Of a stretch of 64,000 bases of DNA, positions 54,396-63,891 are shown one piece after another. Position 1 is the stretch's first letter, and each line of letters begins with the position of its first letter. Origin of the DNA: Herbaspirillum robiniae (GTDB lineage Bacteria; Pseudomonadota; Gammaproteobacteria; Burkholderiales; Burkholderiaceae_D); NCBI RefSeq assembly GCF_002213415.1, contig NZ_NJGU01000015.1:1-64000 (forward strand), read 5' to 3'. The notes below the pieces were generated by a model. The model did not search any database, was not told the origin of the DNA, and was given only the letters and a program-made list of their open reading frames with translations. A program made the position numbers and the translations under genes.

Positions 54396-55055
54396 ATGCA
54401 TTCCTGGCAGCCCGTCGTCGTCTTTCTTTTTGCACTTGTCAGTACCGCAGCGCTCGCTTCTCCGCCGACCGAGCTCAAGGTGGCGGGCACTATCCGGCCC
54501 GGGGCCTGCCTGCCATCCTTCGGTCATGCCGCGCACGTCCATTTCGGGAGCATCTCCTCGGCCGCCTTCAAGAACAGGCGTCGCCTCAGCCTGCCGGCGC
54601 AGCAATTCCGCTTCAGCATCACCTGCGATGTGCGCATGCGGGTCGGCGTCACGCCGCACGACAACCAGGCGCACAGCGCCGACCGCGGCGTCAGCGATGA
54701 ATTGACGGATGGCGGTTCCGCCAGCCGCGAGGATATCTTCGGTCTGGGCAGCGACCTCGGGCGCGACCTGGGCGGTTATGAGGCGCGCTTCGTGCCCGGA
54801 AGCTTCACGGCCGACGGCAAGGAGGTGGACACCATCGCCGCGTCCAGCGAGCGCAGCGGATGGATCAGGCGCCACGGCGGCCAGATCCGCCACGGCGTGA
54901 CCAACAGCTGGGCCGCCCGGGGCAGCCAGGCGCCGGGCGAGTTTGCCGACATCAGCGGCATGCTGCGCATCAGCCCGGTGGTCAACGCCATGGGCGAGCT
55001 CAAGCAGGACGCCAATCTCGATGGATCGCTGACGCTGGAACTGGCTTATCTCTGA
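54396..55055 (+). CDS. Secreted DUF1120 family protein, second of a tandem pair
   Basis: The 219-residue product has a signal peptide (about 1-22, ALVSTAALAS core) and the same DUF1120 layout as the preceding gene: TELKVAGTIRPGACLPSF, FSITCDVRMRVGVTPHDNQA, the shared GGYEARFVPGSFTADGKEVD and a C-terminal SLTLELAYL. The two proteins align over their full length with clear divergence, so the pair arose by duplication. They lie 119 bp apart and are probably co-transcribed. Surface or periplasmic function is likely, but the role is unknown. Confidence 0.85.
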   Translation: MHSWQPVVVFLFALVSTAALASPPTELKVAGTIRPGACLPSFGHAAHVHFGSISSAAFKNRRRLSLPAQQFRFSITCDVRMRVGVTPHDNQAHSADRGVSDELTDGGSASREDIFGLGSDLGRDLGGYEARFVPGSFTADGKEVDTIAASSERSGWIRRHGGQIRHGVTNSWAARGSQAPGEFADISGMLRISPVVNAMGELKQDANLDGSLTLELAYL

Positions 55056-55158
55056 GTGAAACGGACTGCGCGTGGGCGCGGGATGGGTAATGCGGAGGGG
55101 GTAGTGCAGGCAAAAACAGGAAGGAGCAGGAAGAACGGGGCGGCAGGGAACCGCTGCC

Positions 55159-55195
55159 ATTTGAATGCCATGAACCTGGTTCATGGCATTCAAAT
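55159..55195. repeat. Perfect 17-bp-stem hairpin past the HU gene
   Basis: Two perfect 17-base arms, ATTTGAATGCCATGAAC and its complement, flank a three-base loop. The element starts 7 bp past the HU stop on the minus strand and 103 bp past the DUF1120 stop. No T-run follows on either strand, so it is not a standard intrinsic terminator. It could end or protect the HU mRNA. Confidence 0.75.
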
Positions 55196-55202
55196 TCGGG
55201 AA

Positions 55203-55487
55203 TTATTTCTTCTTCTTGTTCACGGCTTCCTTGAAAGCCTTGCCAGCCGAGAACTTCACGGTGGTAGCAGCGGCGATCTTGATTTCTTCGCCGGTTTGCG
55301 GGTTACGGCCGGTGCGGGCAGCGCGCTTGCCGGTCGAGAAGGAACCGAAGCCAACCAATTGCACGGTATCGCCCTTGGTCACGGCCTTGATGATGTTCTC
55401 GATGACGGAGTCCAGCGCGCGCTGGGCTGCAGCCTTGGAGATCTCGGTGTCGGCGGCGATAACGTCAACCAATTCAGATTTGTTCAC
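55203..55487 (-). CDS. hupB: HU-family nucleoid protein
   Basis: The 94-residue product is a DNA-binding HU protein with [20 protein letters not shown], the core [14 protein letters not shown] and the DNA-bending arm [15 protein letters not shown] with its Pro tip. It compacts and bends DNA as a dimer. The start is GTG at 55487, preceded by an AAAGGA site. A longer frame from 55550 adds residues that no HU has. The C-terminus carries the lysine tail KKKK. The gene is alone on the minus strand, next to the 17-bp-stem hairpin. Confidence 0.93.
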   Translation of the reverse strand: MNKSELVDVIAADTEISKAAAQRALDSVIENIIKAVTKGDTVQLVGFGSFSTGKRAARTGRNPQTGEEIKIAAATTVKFSAGKAFKEAVNKKKK

Positions 55488-55550
55488 TTTTAAATTCCTT
55501 TCACTGTTAAGGTGCCGAGATTTTAGCACTGGAATGCGGCGGATCCGCAA

Positions 55551-56043
55551 GCCCTATCTGCGTTTTCAGCCGATTGGCATGATCGGATCCTGCCTCGATT
55601 GAAAAATATCGATGCGATTGAGCGGCTTTTTTAAGCGCCCCATTTTTTCTCGATATTTCCAAAACATCGGATAGTAAAAGTAGGTCGGCGATTAAGTCAA
55701 AATAAAAACGCGTTGGTTACAGAATTCTTCGAACCAAAGTTGCGGCGCAAAATCAATTCCGATTTCTCTTCGCACTCGCAAAATCCATCCGGACATACGC
55801 ATCCCGACATGGTGCGCCAAAGTCGTCCCGATCGAAGCCGAAGCGGCCCCGGCATCGCGCGCAAAGCCGCGCCGTTAAGCAATCTCGTCGATAAACACAT
55901 GTGTATATCTCAGGTTGCACCTTCAATGTAAATCCTAAGTCCTTCATTTTCCTCGAAAAACTGTCTCTGACGGCGTTTTAAGGATGTGCGCTAAGTCTTT
56001 GACTTTATTGGCAAAATCCCGGTTTTTCCTCACGTATACCGCT
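55551..56043. other. AT-richer non-coding leader between HU and the mra promoter
   Basis: About 490 bp clearly poorer in GC than the window, with several A and T runs and no supported gene. It includes the promoter region of the HU gene at its left end and leads into the promoter of the division cluster. Confidence 0.55.
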
Positions 56044-56105
56044 TGACCTGTATTAGTGCATCCTCTAAAGTGGGCGGCAGTGTCAAAAAGTGTTTTTTTG
56101 TGGGG
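56044..56105 (+). promoter_or_regulatory. mra promoter with four phased MraZ-type repeats
   Basis: A promoter-like pair TTGACC (56044-56049) and TAAAGT (56066-56071), spaced 16 bp, is overlapped and followed by four GTG repeats exactly 10 bp apart: GTGGG at 56070, GTGTC at 56080, GTGTT at 56090 and GTGGG at 56100. Repeats of this kind with one-turn spacing are the known binding pattern of MraZ, which represses its own operon. The first gene downstream encodes MraZ. Confidence 0.7.
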
Positions 56106-56189
56106 CATTTTGCAAATTCATTTGCATTCCGCCGCCGCAGAAAACCGATGAACAGCAATCTCACTCGCCGCGAGCGAAGGAAAAACACA

Positions 56190-56618
56190 GTGTTTCAGGG
56201 CGCGTCAGCACTCAATCTCGATGCCAAAGGACGGATGACCATTCCGGCCAAGCATCGTGACGCCCTGATTGTGCAGTGCGAAGGGCGCGCCACGCTGACG
56301 CGCCACCCGCATGGCTGCCTGCTGTTCTTTCCCCGCCCGACCTGGGAGACGCATCGCGAGCAGATCGCCGCATGGCCGATGTCGGCCCGCGCCTGGCAGC
56401 GCATCTTCCTGGGCAACGCCCAGGACGTCGAGCTCGACAGCGCCGGCCGCATCCTGGTCGCGCCCGAGCTGCGCGCGGCCGTCGGCCTGCAGCGCGACGT
56501 GATGCTGCTGGGCATGGGCAGCCATTTCGAAATCTGGGATGCCGCCAAGCTGGCCGAAAGCGAGGCCGAGGCTGTGGCGGGCGGCATGCCCGATGTGTTG
56601 AGCAATTTTTCCTTCTGA
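56190..56618 (+). CDS. mraZ: MraZ, repressor of the division and cell-wall operon
   Basis: The 142-residue product starts at GTG 56190, giving the family N-terminus [20 protein letters not shown]; an AAGGA site lies upstream. A longer in-frame ATG at 56148 adds residues not seen in the family. Two AbrB-like halves are visible: [17 protein letters not shown] and the later [19 protein letters not shown]. MraZ forms rings that bind direct repeats before its own gene, and such repeats lie just upstream. It is the first gene of the cluster and is 12 bp before rsmH. Confidence 0.94.
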   Translation: MFQGASALNLDAKGRMTIPAKHRDALIVQCEGRATLTRHPHGCLLFFPRPTWETHREQIAAWPMSARAWQRIFLGNAQDVELDSAGRILVAPELRAAVGLQRDVMLLGMGSHFEIWDAAKLAESEAEAVAGGMPDVLSNFSF

Positions 56619-56630
56619 CGGCGCGACGAG

Positions 56631-57596
56631 ATGAATCTGCAACCGGTGCCCGAGCTGCAGCACCGCACCGTGCTGTTGGAAGAAGCCGTGGACATGCTGG
56701 CCATCGAAGGCCTGCGTGCCGACGGTGTGTATCTGGACGGTACGTTCGGACGCGGCGGCCACAGCCGCGCCATCCTGGCCAAGCTGGGACCGCGCGGCAG
56801 GCTGATCGCATTTGACAAGGACCCGTTGGCCATCGCCACGGCGGAGAAGATCGACGATGCACGGTTCGAGATCGTGCACGACAGCTTCGCCACGCTGGAC
56901 GAGGCGCTTGCCGCTCGCGGCATCGACCAGGTCGACGGGGTATTGATGGATTTGGGCATTTCGTCGCCGCAGGTGGATGACGCCGCGCGCGGCTTCAGTT
57001 TTCGCTTGGATGGCCCGCTGGACATGCGCATGGATACCACGCGCGGCGTGTCGGCAGCGGATTGGCTGGCAACGGCGGACGAACAGACGATTGCAAAGGT
57101 GATACGTGATTATGGGGAAGAACGGTTTGCTCTTCAGATTGCAAAGAAGATTGTTGCTGGCCGGGCAATCGAGCCAATTTCAAGCACACGACAGCTTGCC
57201 GCGCTCGTGGCACAAGCCGTCAAAACCCGCGAGAAAGGCAAAGACCCGGCCACTCGTACATTTCAGGCTGTACGGATTTTCGTCAATCAAGAGCTTGAAG
57301 AACTCGAAGTAGGACTGGAGAAAGCGTTTCGGCAGATGGCGCAGCACGGGAGATTGGTGGTGATCAGCTTTCACTCGCTGGAAGACCGCATCGTCAAGCA
57401 GTTCATGGCATCCAAAGCCCATGCGCCGCAGCCTGACCGCCGCCTGCCGATTCGTGCGGCCGACCTGCCGCGCGCTCCCGCTCGCCTGCTCTCGCGGGTC
57501 ATGCCCAGCGACGAAGAAGTCAGCGCCAACCCGCGCGCGCGCTCGGCGGTGATGCGCGGCCTCGAGCGTACGGCCGCCATGGGAGCCTCTTCGTGA
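56631..57596 (+). CDS. rsmH: RsmH (MraW), 16S rRNA C1402 N4-methyltransferase
   Basis: The 321-residue product has the SAM-binding motif [15 protein letters not shown], the family segments [24 protein letters not shown] and [16 protein letters not shown], and the C-terminal [13 protein letters not shown]. It methylates N4 of C1402 in the decoding centre of 16S rRNA. It is the usual second gene of the cluster. The stop overlaps the GTG start of ftsL. Odd feature: bases about 57050-57350 have much lower third-position GC than the flanks, although the frame is intact. Confidence 0.95.
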   Translation: MNLQPVPELQHRTVLLEEAVDMLAIEGLRADGVYLDGTFGRGGHSRAILAKLGPRGRLIAFDKDPLAIATAEKIDDARFEIVHDSFATLDEALAARGIDQVDGVLMDLGISSPQVDDAARGFSFRLDGPLDMRMDTTRGVSAADWLATADEQTIAKVIRDYGEERFALQIAKKIVAGRAIEPISSTRQLAALVAQAVKTREKGKDPATRTFQAVRIFVNQELEELEVGLEKAFRQMAQHGRLVVISFHSLEDRIVKQFMASKAHAPQPDRRLPIRAADLPRAPARLLSRVMPSDEEVSANPRARSAVMRGLERTAAMGASS

Positions 57597-57865
57597 CCGG
57601 CCGCCTGTGCATCTTCCTGACCGCCGTGCTGGTGGGCTGTGCCCTGTCGGTGGTGAGCGCCCAGTACCGGGCGCGCAGCCTGTTCATCGAACTGGAACGC
57701 GCCCAGACCGCGGCGCGCCAGCTCGACGTCGACTGGGCGCAACTGCAGCTGGACCAGTCGACCCTGGGCAAGAACGCCCGCATCGAGGAACTGGCGCGGC
57801 GTGACCTGGGCATGGTGCCGCTGACCGCGGCGCGTACCCAATACCTGACGGTGGGGGCGAAATGA
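57593..57865 (+). CDS. ftsL: FtsL, division septum protein
   Basis: The 90-residue product is a small bitopic protein with a membrane helix at about 5-23 and a leucine-zipper-like coiled coil (about 30-70, [23 protein letters not shown] across it), as in FtsL. It forms a complex with FtsB and FtsQ that activates septal wall synthesis by FtsW and FtsI. It starts at GTG 57593 inside the rsmH stop and overlaps ftsI by four bases, giving coupled translation. Identity rests largely on size, topology and position. Confidence 0.92.
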   Translation: MTGRLCIFLTAVLVGCALSVVSAQYRARSLFIELERAQTAARQLDVDWAQLQLDQSTLGKNARIEELARRDLGMVPLTAARTQYLTVGAK

Positions 57866-59640
57866 CCCGCATGCCCCCGCGCACCAATGTCGCCGGCGGC
57901 AGAGTCGCCGCCTCCAAGGGCGTCGCCTTCTCTTCCAATCCCATCCTGCAGGTGAAGCTGCCGGCGTGGCGTTCGCGCTTCGTGCTGTTCGTACTGTTTG
58001 CCGCGTTCGTCGCGCTGGTGGTGCGCGCGCTGTGGCTGCAGGGCGTGTCGACCGACTTCCTGCAAAAGCAGGGCGCCTCGCGCTACGCGCGCACGCTGGA
58101 GCTGCCGGCCACGCGCGGCAAGATCACCGACCGCAACGGCCAGGTACTGGCCTCGTCGGTGCCGGTCAAGGCGGTGTGGGCGATCCCCGAGGACGTGCAG
58201 GCCGCGCCCAAGGACAAGCTGCGCGAGCTGGCCAGGCTGCTCGAGATGAGCGACGCCGAGCTGCGCAAGAAGCTCGACTCCGACCGCAGCTTCGTCTACC
58301 TGAAGCGCCAGGTGGAGCAGGAAGTCACCGACAAGATCGCCAAGCTGGGCATCCCCGGCATCGAGACCCGCAAGGAATACAAGCGCTTCTACCCCGAAGG
58401 CGAGGTGATGGCGCACGTGGTCGGCTTCACCAACATCGAGGACGCCGGCCAGGACGGCATGGAGCTGGGCGCGCAGAAGACGCTGGCCGGCACCACCGGC
58501 AGCCGCCGCGTGATCAAGGACCGGCTGGGCCGCATCGTCGAGGACATCGAATCGATCCGCGAGCCGCACGACGGCCGCGACCTGACCCTGTCCATCGACA
58601 GCAAGATCCAGTACATCGCCTTCACCCAGCTGAAAGAAGCGGTGGAGAAGAACAAGGCCAAGGCCGGTGGCATCATCGTGGTCGACGCCAAGACCGGCGA
58701 GGTGCTGGCGCTGGCCAACCTGCCGACCTACAACCCTAACGACCGTTCGGTGCTGACCGGCGCGCAGCTGCGCAACCGCGTCGTCACCGACACCTTCGAG
58801 CCCGGCTCCATCCTCAAGCCCTTCACCGTGGCGCTGGCGCTGGACACCCACCGCGTGACGCCGTCGACGGTGTTCCAGACCGCGCCCGGCAAGATGACCA
58901 TCGGCACCGCCACCATCGGCGACTCGCATGCCCACGGTCCGCTGACGGTGGCGCAGATCATCGAGAAGTCGTCCAACATCGGCACCGCCAAGATCGCGCT
59001 GCAGATGCCGCCCGAAGAGATGTGGGAAATGTTCACCACCGTCGGTTTCGGCCAGCAGCCCAAGTACGGCTTCCCCGGCGCTGTCGCCGGCCGCGTGCGT
59101 CCCTACAAGTCGTGGCGCCCGATCGAGCAGGCCACCATGAGCTACGGCCACGGCATCGCCGTGTCGCTGATCCAGGTGGCGCATGCCTATCTGATCTTCG
59201 CCCGCAACGGCGACATCATCCCGCTGTCCTTCACCAAGGTGAACGATTCGCCGATCGGCCAGCGCGTGATCTCCGAGAACACCGCCTTGCAGATGCGCCG
59301 CATGCTGGAAACCGTGGTTGCCCCCGGCGGCACCGCGCCGCAGGCCCAGGTGCCCGGCTACCGCGTGGGCGGCAAGACCGGTACGGCCTACAAGATCGAG
59401 GGCGGCAAGTACGTGCGCAAATACGTGGCGTCGTTCTCCGGCATCGCGCCGATGTCGGACCCGCGCCTGATCATCGCGGTCATGATCGATGAACCGACCG
59501 TGCAGCACTACGGCGGCCCGGTGGCCGGTCCGGTGTTCGCCAACGTCGCCGCCAACGCGCTGCGCGCGCTGAACGTGCCGCCGGATTCGAGCGTGACCAA
59601 CATCATCATCCCCAAAGAACCGCTCGAGGAGAGTATGTAA
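57862..59640 (+). CDS. ftsI: FtsI (PBP3), septal peptidoglycan transpeptidase
   Basis: The 592-residue product is a class B penicillin-binding protein. It has a membrane helix at about 38-58, a dimerisation domain (about 70-230) and a transpeptidase domain with the active Ser at about 316 in PGSILKP, SSN at about 370-372 and KTG at about 505-507. It cross-links peptidoglycan at the division septum with FtsW. The N-terminus has about 35 residues before the helix, long but acceptable. It overlaps ftsL by four bases and murE by one. Confidence 0.96.
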   Translation: MTRMPPRTNVAGGRVAASKGVAFSSNPILQVKLPAWRSRFVLFVLFAAFVALVVRALWLQGVSTDFLQKQGASRYARTLELPATRGKITDRNGQVLASSVPVKAVWAIPEDVQAAPKDKLRELARLLEMSDAELRKKLDSDRSFVYLKRQVEQEVTDKIAKLGIPGIETRKEYKRFYPEGEVMAHVVGFTNIEDAGQDGMELGAQKTLAGTTGSRRVIKDRLGRIVEDIESIREPHDGRDLTLSIDSKIQYIAFTQLKEAVEKNKAKAGGIIVVDAKTGEVLALANLPTYNPNDRSVLTGAQLRNRVVTDTFEPGSILKPFTVALALDTHRVTPSTVFQTAPGKMTIGTATIGDSHAHGPLTVAQIIEKSSNIGTAKIALQMPPEEMWEMFTTVGFGQQPKYGFPGAVAGRVRPYKSWRPIEQATMSYGHGIAVSLIQVAHAYLIFARNGDIIPLSFTKVNDSPIGQRVISENTALQMRRMLETVVAPGGTAPQAQVPGYRVGGKTGTAYKIEGGKYVRKYVASFSGIAPMSDPRLIIAVMIDEPTVQHYGGPVAGPVFANVAANALRALNVPPDSSVTNIIIPKEPLEESM

Positions 59641-61166
59641 TGAGCTCGCGAGCGCTTGAGGTCAAGGACATCCACGACTGGTTGCAGGCCAATGCGGCCG
59701 GCGCCCAGTTGAGCGCCGACTCGCGCGCCATTGCGCCGGGCGACGTGTTCTTCGCCTACGTGGGCGACGCCGACGGCCGCTCTTATATAGCGGATGCGGT
59801 CGAGCGCGGCGCCGCGGCGGTGGTCTATGAGGCCGCCGGCTTCGACTGGCCGGCGCAGCTCGAGCTGCCGCGCCTGGCGGTAGAGGATTTGAAGGCCAGG
59901 GCCGGCGAGGTCGCCGCCGCCTGGTACGGCCGGCCCGATGCCGGCATGTTCACCGTGGCCATCACCGGCACCAACGGCAAGACGTCCTGCTCCTGGTGGC
60001 TGGGTTCGGCGCTGTCGCGCCTGCCGGGCGCAGGGCTGGCCGGCGTGGTCGGCACGCTGGGCGTGGGCACCTTCCTGGCCGGCCGCGCGCAGGCTTTCGA
60101 CGTTACCGGCTACACCACGCCGGACGCGGTGCTGCTGCAACGCAACCTGTCCAAGCTGGCCAAGGCCAAGGTCGCCGCGCTGGCGATCGAGGCCTCGTCG
60201 ATCGGGCTGGCGCAGGGCCGCATGAACGGCATGCACGTCGACGTCGCCCTGTTTACCAATTTCACGCGCGACCACCTGGACTACCACGGCGACATGGCGA
60301 GCTATGAGGCCGCCAAGCGCAAGCTGTTCGAATGGGACGGCTTGAAGCATGCCGTGGTCAACCTCGACGACCCCATGGGCGTGCGCCTGCTGCCGCTGGT
60401 GCAGGCGCGCCAGGTGCCGCTGATCGGCTACGCGCTGGAAGACGAGATCGATCCGGCCGCCGCCGGCGTGCCGACGCTGCGCGCCAGCAATATCCGCAGC
60501 AGCCATGCCGGCACCGTGTTCCAGGTCGATTCGCCGTTCGGCAGCGGCCAGGTCAAGACTCAGCTGGTGGGCCGTTTCAACGTCAGCAACGTGCTCGGCA
60601 TCATGGGCGTGCTGCTGGCCAAGGGCGTGGCCTGGGAAGCCGTGGTGGCCGCCGCCGGCGCGCTGACCGCCGCGCCCGGGCGCATGCAGCAGTTCGGTGG
60701 TCCGGACGTGCCGCTGATCGTGATCGACTACGCCCATACGCCGGACGCCCTGGACAAGACCCTGGCCACGCTGCGCCAGGTCGCCACCCAGCGCGGCGGC
60801 GAGCTGTGGTGCGTGTTCGGCTGCGGCGGCGACCGCGATCCGGGCAAGCGCCCGCAGATGGGCCGCGTCTCCGAACAGGCCGACCACGTGGTGCTGACCA
60901 GCGACAACCCGCGCAGCGAAGATCCCAAGGTCATCATCGACCAGATCCGCGCCGGCATCGCGCGCATCGAACCGGTGGTGCTGGAAGACCGCGCCGGCGC
61001 CATCCTGTGGGCCATCCGCCATGCCACCAAGAGCGACGTCGTGCTGCTGGCCGGCAAGGGGCATGAGGCCTACCAGGAAATCGCCGGCAAGAAATTGCCC
61101 TTCCTCGATGCCGATCACGTCGCGCTGGCGCTGGCCGCGCGCTCGACCATGATGGGAGGCGCGTGA
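59640..61166 (+). CDS. murE: MurE, UDP-MurNAc-tripeptide synthetase
   Basis: The 508-residue product is a Mur ligase that adds meso-diaminopimelate to UDP-MurNAc-L-Ala-D-Glu in the cytoplasm. It has the P-loop TGTNGKTS, the family segment FTNFTRDHLDYHGDM with the carbamylated Lys region after it, VIDYAHTPDALDKTL, and DNPRSEDP. The DNPR sequence marks meso-diaminopimelate specificity as opposed to lysine. The start overlaps the ftsI stop by one base and the stop overlaps the start of murF. Confidence 0.96.
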   Translation: MSSRALEVKDIHDWLQANAAGAQLSADSRAIAPGDVFFAYVGDADGRSYIADAVERGAAAVVYEAAGFDWPAQLELPRLAVEDLKARAGEVAAAWYGRPDAGMFTVAITGTNGKTSCSWWLGSALSRLPGAGLAGVVGTLGVGTFLAGRAQAFDVTGYTTPDAVLLQRNLSKLAKAKVAALAIEASSIGLAQGRMNGMHVDVALFTNFTRDHLDYHGDMASYEAAKRKLFEWDGLKHAVVNLDDPMGVRLLPLVQARQVPLIGYALEDEIDPAAAGVPTLRASNIRSSHAGTVFQVDSPFGSGQVKTQLVGRFNVSNVLGIMGVLLAKGVAWEAVVAAAGALTAAPGRMQQFGGPDVPLIVIDYAHTPDALDKTLATLRQVATQRGGELWCVFGCGGDRDPGKRPQMGRVSEQADHVVLTSDNPRSEDPKVIIDQIRAGIARIEPVVLEDRAGAILWAIRHATKSDVVLLAGKGHEAYQEIAGKKLPFLDADHVALALAARSTMMGGA

Positions 61167-62626
61167 TGAAATTCGACTTCGCGCAGATGCTGGAGTGGAT
61201 CCGCGCCGCCGAGGCCGCCGCCTCCGCGCACACGGTGCCGGGCGTGGTCAACGCGCCGGCCGGCGTGCTGGCGTTGAACGACGTCGTCACCGACAGCCGC
61301 GCGGTCAAGCCGGGCAATGTCTTCGTGGCGCTGCGCGGCGAACGTTTCGACGCGCATGATTTCCTCGACGCCGTGGTCGCCCAGGGCGCCTGCGCCGTGG
61401 TGGTGGAGCGCGTGCCGGCCGGACTCGCGGTGCCGGCCATCGTGGTGCCGGACACCCGCGCCGCGCTGGGCCAGATCGCCCACGGCTGGCGCGCCCTGCA
61501 TCAGGTGCCGGTGATCGGCGTGACCGGCAGCAACGGCAAGACCACGGTCAAGGAAATGATCGCCTCCATCCTCGCCGCCGCTTTTGGCGACGACGGCTAC
61601 CTTGGCACGCGCGGCAATTTCAACAACGAGATCGGCGTGCCGCTGACCTTGTTCCGCATGCAGCCCGCGCACCAGGCCGCGGTGATCGAGATGGGAATGA
61701 ACCATCCGGGCGAGATCGCTGTCTTGTCACGCATCGCGCAGCCGACGCTGGGCCTGGTCAACAATGCCCAGCGCGAGCACCAAGAATTCATGGCCACCGT
61801 GGAAGCGGTGGCGCGCGAGAACGGCGCGGTGATCCGCCATCTGCCGGCCGACGGCGTGGCGGTGTTCCCCGCCGACGACGCCTTCACCGCGCTGTGGCGC
61901 GAAGAGGCGGGCGCGCGCCGGGTGCTGACCTTCGGCCTGAATGAGCAGGCCGACGTCGGCGCGACCTACAAGGCCGGCGTCTTCGGCAGCACGATGGAAG
62001 TCACCGTCAAGGGACTGGCCGTCCCGCCCGCCCATTTCAAGGTCGAACTGGCCGCCGTGGGCGAGCACAATGTGCGCAATGCGCTTGCGGCAGCGGCTTG
62101 CGCACTGGGTTCCGGCATCCCGGTCGAGGCCGTGGTGCGCGGGCTGGAAAACTTCGCGCCGGTCAATGGCCGCCTGCAACGCAAACAGGCCATCAGCGGC
62201 GCGCTGGTGATCGACGACACCTACAACGCCAACCCGGATTCGGTGCGCGCCGCCGTCGACGTGCTGGCCGCCATCGACGGCCGGCGCGTGCTGGTGCTGG
62301 GCGACATGGGCGAGGTCGGCGACCAGGGTCCGCAGTTCCACCGCGAGATCGGCGCCTACGCCAAGAGCCGCGGCATCCCGCGCTTCTACGCGACCGGCGA
62401 GCTGATGCGCCACGCGGTGCAGGCCTATCAGGAAACACAAGGCGAAGCCGCGCAGGAATCGGCGCACTTCGACGACATCGGCGCGCTCTGCGCGGCGGTG
62501 GAGCAGGCCGCGCCGCAAGGCGCGACCGTTTTGGTAAAAGGTTCACGCTTCATGAAGATGGAGCGAGTTGTACAGCATCTGGTCAACGTTGAATCCAACA
62601 CGCAACATCAACAGGAGACCCATTAG
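61166..62626 (+). CDS. murF: MurF, UDP-MurNAc-pentapeptide synthetase
   Basis: The product, 486 residues from the ATG at 61166 (a GTG one codon earlier is possible), adds D-Ala-D-Ala to the UDP-MurNAc tripeptide. It has the P-loop [12 protein letters not shown], the [16 protein letters not shown] segment, [15 protein letters not shown], and [16 protein letters not shown]. The ATG is favoured by a GGGAGGCG site and shares one base with the murE stop. The middle and C-terminal Mur ligase domains are complete. Confidence 0.95.
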   Translation: MKFDFAQMLEWIRAAEAAASAHTVPGVVNAPAGVLALNDVVTDSRAVKPGNVFVALRGERFDAHDFLDAVVAQGACAVVVERVPAGLAVPAIVVPDTRAALGQIAHGWRALHQVPVIGVTGSNGKTTVKEMIASILAAAFGDDGYLGTRGNFNNEIGVPLTLFRMQPAHQAAVIEMGMNHPGEIAVLSRIAQPTLGLVNNAQREHQEFMATVEAVARENGAVIRHLPADGVAVFPADDAFTALWREEAGARRVLTFGLNEQADVGATYKAGVFGSTMEVTVKGLAVPPAHFKVELAAVGEHNVRNALAAAACALGSGIPVEAVVRGLENFAPVNGRLQRKQAISGALVIDDTYNANPDSVRAAVDVLAAIDGRRVLVLGDMGEVGDQGPQFHREIGAYAKSRGIPRFYATGELMRHAVQAYQETQGEAAQESAHFDDIGALCAAVEQAAPQGATVLVKGSRFMKMERVVQHLVNVESNTQHQQETH

Positions 62627-62627
62627 C

Positions 62628-63797
62628 ATGCTGGTCTGGCTCGCTCAGAATTTTCAACAGGACTTCGGCTTCCTGCGCCTGTTCAGCTTCATCACCTTCC
62701 GCGCGGTGTTCGCCACGCTGACGGCGTTGCTGATCGGCATGATCGCAGGCCCCGCCGTGATCCGCATGCTGACCCGCATGAAGGTCGGCCAGGCCGTGCG
62801 CACCGACGGCCCGCAGACCCACCTGATCAAGTCCGGCACCCCGACCATGGGCGGCGTGCTGATCCTGATCGGCATCGGCATCTCGACCCTGCTGTGGGCC
62901 GACCTGTCCAACCGCTTCGTCTGGATCGTGCTGATCGTGACCCTGGGCTTCGGCGCCATCGGCTGGGTCGACGACTACCGCAAGGTGGTCTATCGCGACC
63001 CGCAAGGCATGCGCTCGCGCGAAAAGTATTTCTGGCAGTCGCTGATCGGCCTGGTGGCCGCGTTCTACCTGGCGTTCTCGGTGTCCGAAGTGAGCAACAT
63101 GAAGGTGCTCGACCTGTTCATGGCCTGGGTGCAATCCGGCTTCAGCCTCGACCTGCCGCCCAAGGCCGACCTGATCGTGCCGTTCTTCAAGAGCGTGAGC
63201 TATCCGCTGGGCGTGTGGGGCTTCATCGCGCTGACCTACTTCGTCATCGTCGGCACCAGCAACGCCGTCAACCTGACCGACGGCCTGGACGGCCTGGCCA
63301 TCATGCCCACCGTGCTGGTGGGCGCCGCGCTGGGCCTGTTCGCTTACCTGACCGGCAACGCCAGCTACGCCAAATACCTGTTCATCCCGCACATTCCCGG
63401 CGCGGGCGAGCTGCTGATCTTCTGCGGCGCCATGGGCGGCGCCGGCCTGGCCTTCCTCTGGTACAACGCCTACCCGGCGCAGGTGTTCATGGGCGACGTC
63501 GGCGCGCTGGCGCTGGGCGGCGCGCTGGGCACCATCGCCGTGATCGTGCGCCAGGAGATCGTGCTGTTCATCATGGGCGGCATCTTCGTGGTGGAGACGC
63601 TGTCGGTGATGATCCAGGTGGCCTATTTCAAGTACACGAAGAAGCGTTTCGGCACCGGCCGCCGCGTGCTGCTGATGGCGCCGTTGCACCATCACTATGA
63701 ACAGAAGGGCTGGAAGGAAACCCAGGTGGTGGTCCGCTTCTGGATCATCACCATGATGCTGGTGCTGGTGGGCCTGTCCACGCTGAAGTTGCGCTGA
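62628..63797 (+). CDS. mraY: MraY, phospho-MurNAc-pentapeptide transferase
   Basis: The 389-residue product is an integral membrane enzyme with about 10 hydrophobic segments that makes lipid I from UDP-MurNAc-pentapeptide and undecaprenyl phosphate. Motifs include [30 protein letters not shown] with the catalytic Asp cluster, and HHHYEQKGW on a cytoplasmic loop. The ATG at 62628 follows an ACAGGAGAC site. The frame upstream of it is the end of murF. A hairpin lies between it and murD. Confidence 0.96.
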   Translation: MLVWLAQNFQQDFGFLRLFSFITFRAVFATLTALLIGMIAGPAVIRMLTRMKVGQAVRTDGPQTHLIKSGTPTMGGVLILIGIGISTLLWADLSNRFVWIVLIVTLGFGAIGWVDDYRKVVYRDPQGMRSREKYFWQSLIGLVAAFYLAFSVSEVSNMKVLDLFMAWVQSGFSLDLPPKADLIVPFFKSVSYPLGVWGFIALTYFVIVGTSNAVNLTDGLDGLAIMPTVLVGAALGLFAYLTGNASYAKYLFIPHIPGAGELLIFCGAMGGAGLAFLWYNAYPAQVFMGDVGALALGGALGTIAVIVRQEIVLFIMGGIFVVETLSVMIQVAYFKYTKKRFGTGRRVLLMAPLHHHYEQKGWKETQVVVRFWIITMMLVLVGLSTLKLR

Positions 63798-63819
63798 GGC
63801 AGGCCGGCAATGAATACAC

Positions 63820-63851
63820 GGCGCCCCTTGCGAGCAAAGCAAGGCGGCGCC
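63820..63851. repeat. Strong hairpin between mraY and murD
   Basis: GGCGCC-CCTTGC and GCAAGG-C-GGCGCC pair with one bulged base across a seven-base loop. There is no T-run, so it is unlikely to stop transcription. It sits 22 bp after mraY and 40 bp before murD, the only sizeable gap in this otherwise overlapping block. Confidence 0.6.
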
Positions 63852-63891
63852 CTTGGCAGTTTGATGAAGTGAAAGAAGTGAGCAGGAAAGA

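Noticed and set aside
55697..55947. Short genes in the AT-richer leader before mraZ
   Set aside because: Translations show no family signal and mutually overlap on both strands; the stretch is better read as non-coding.
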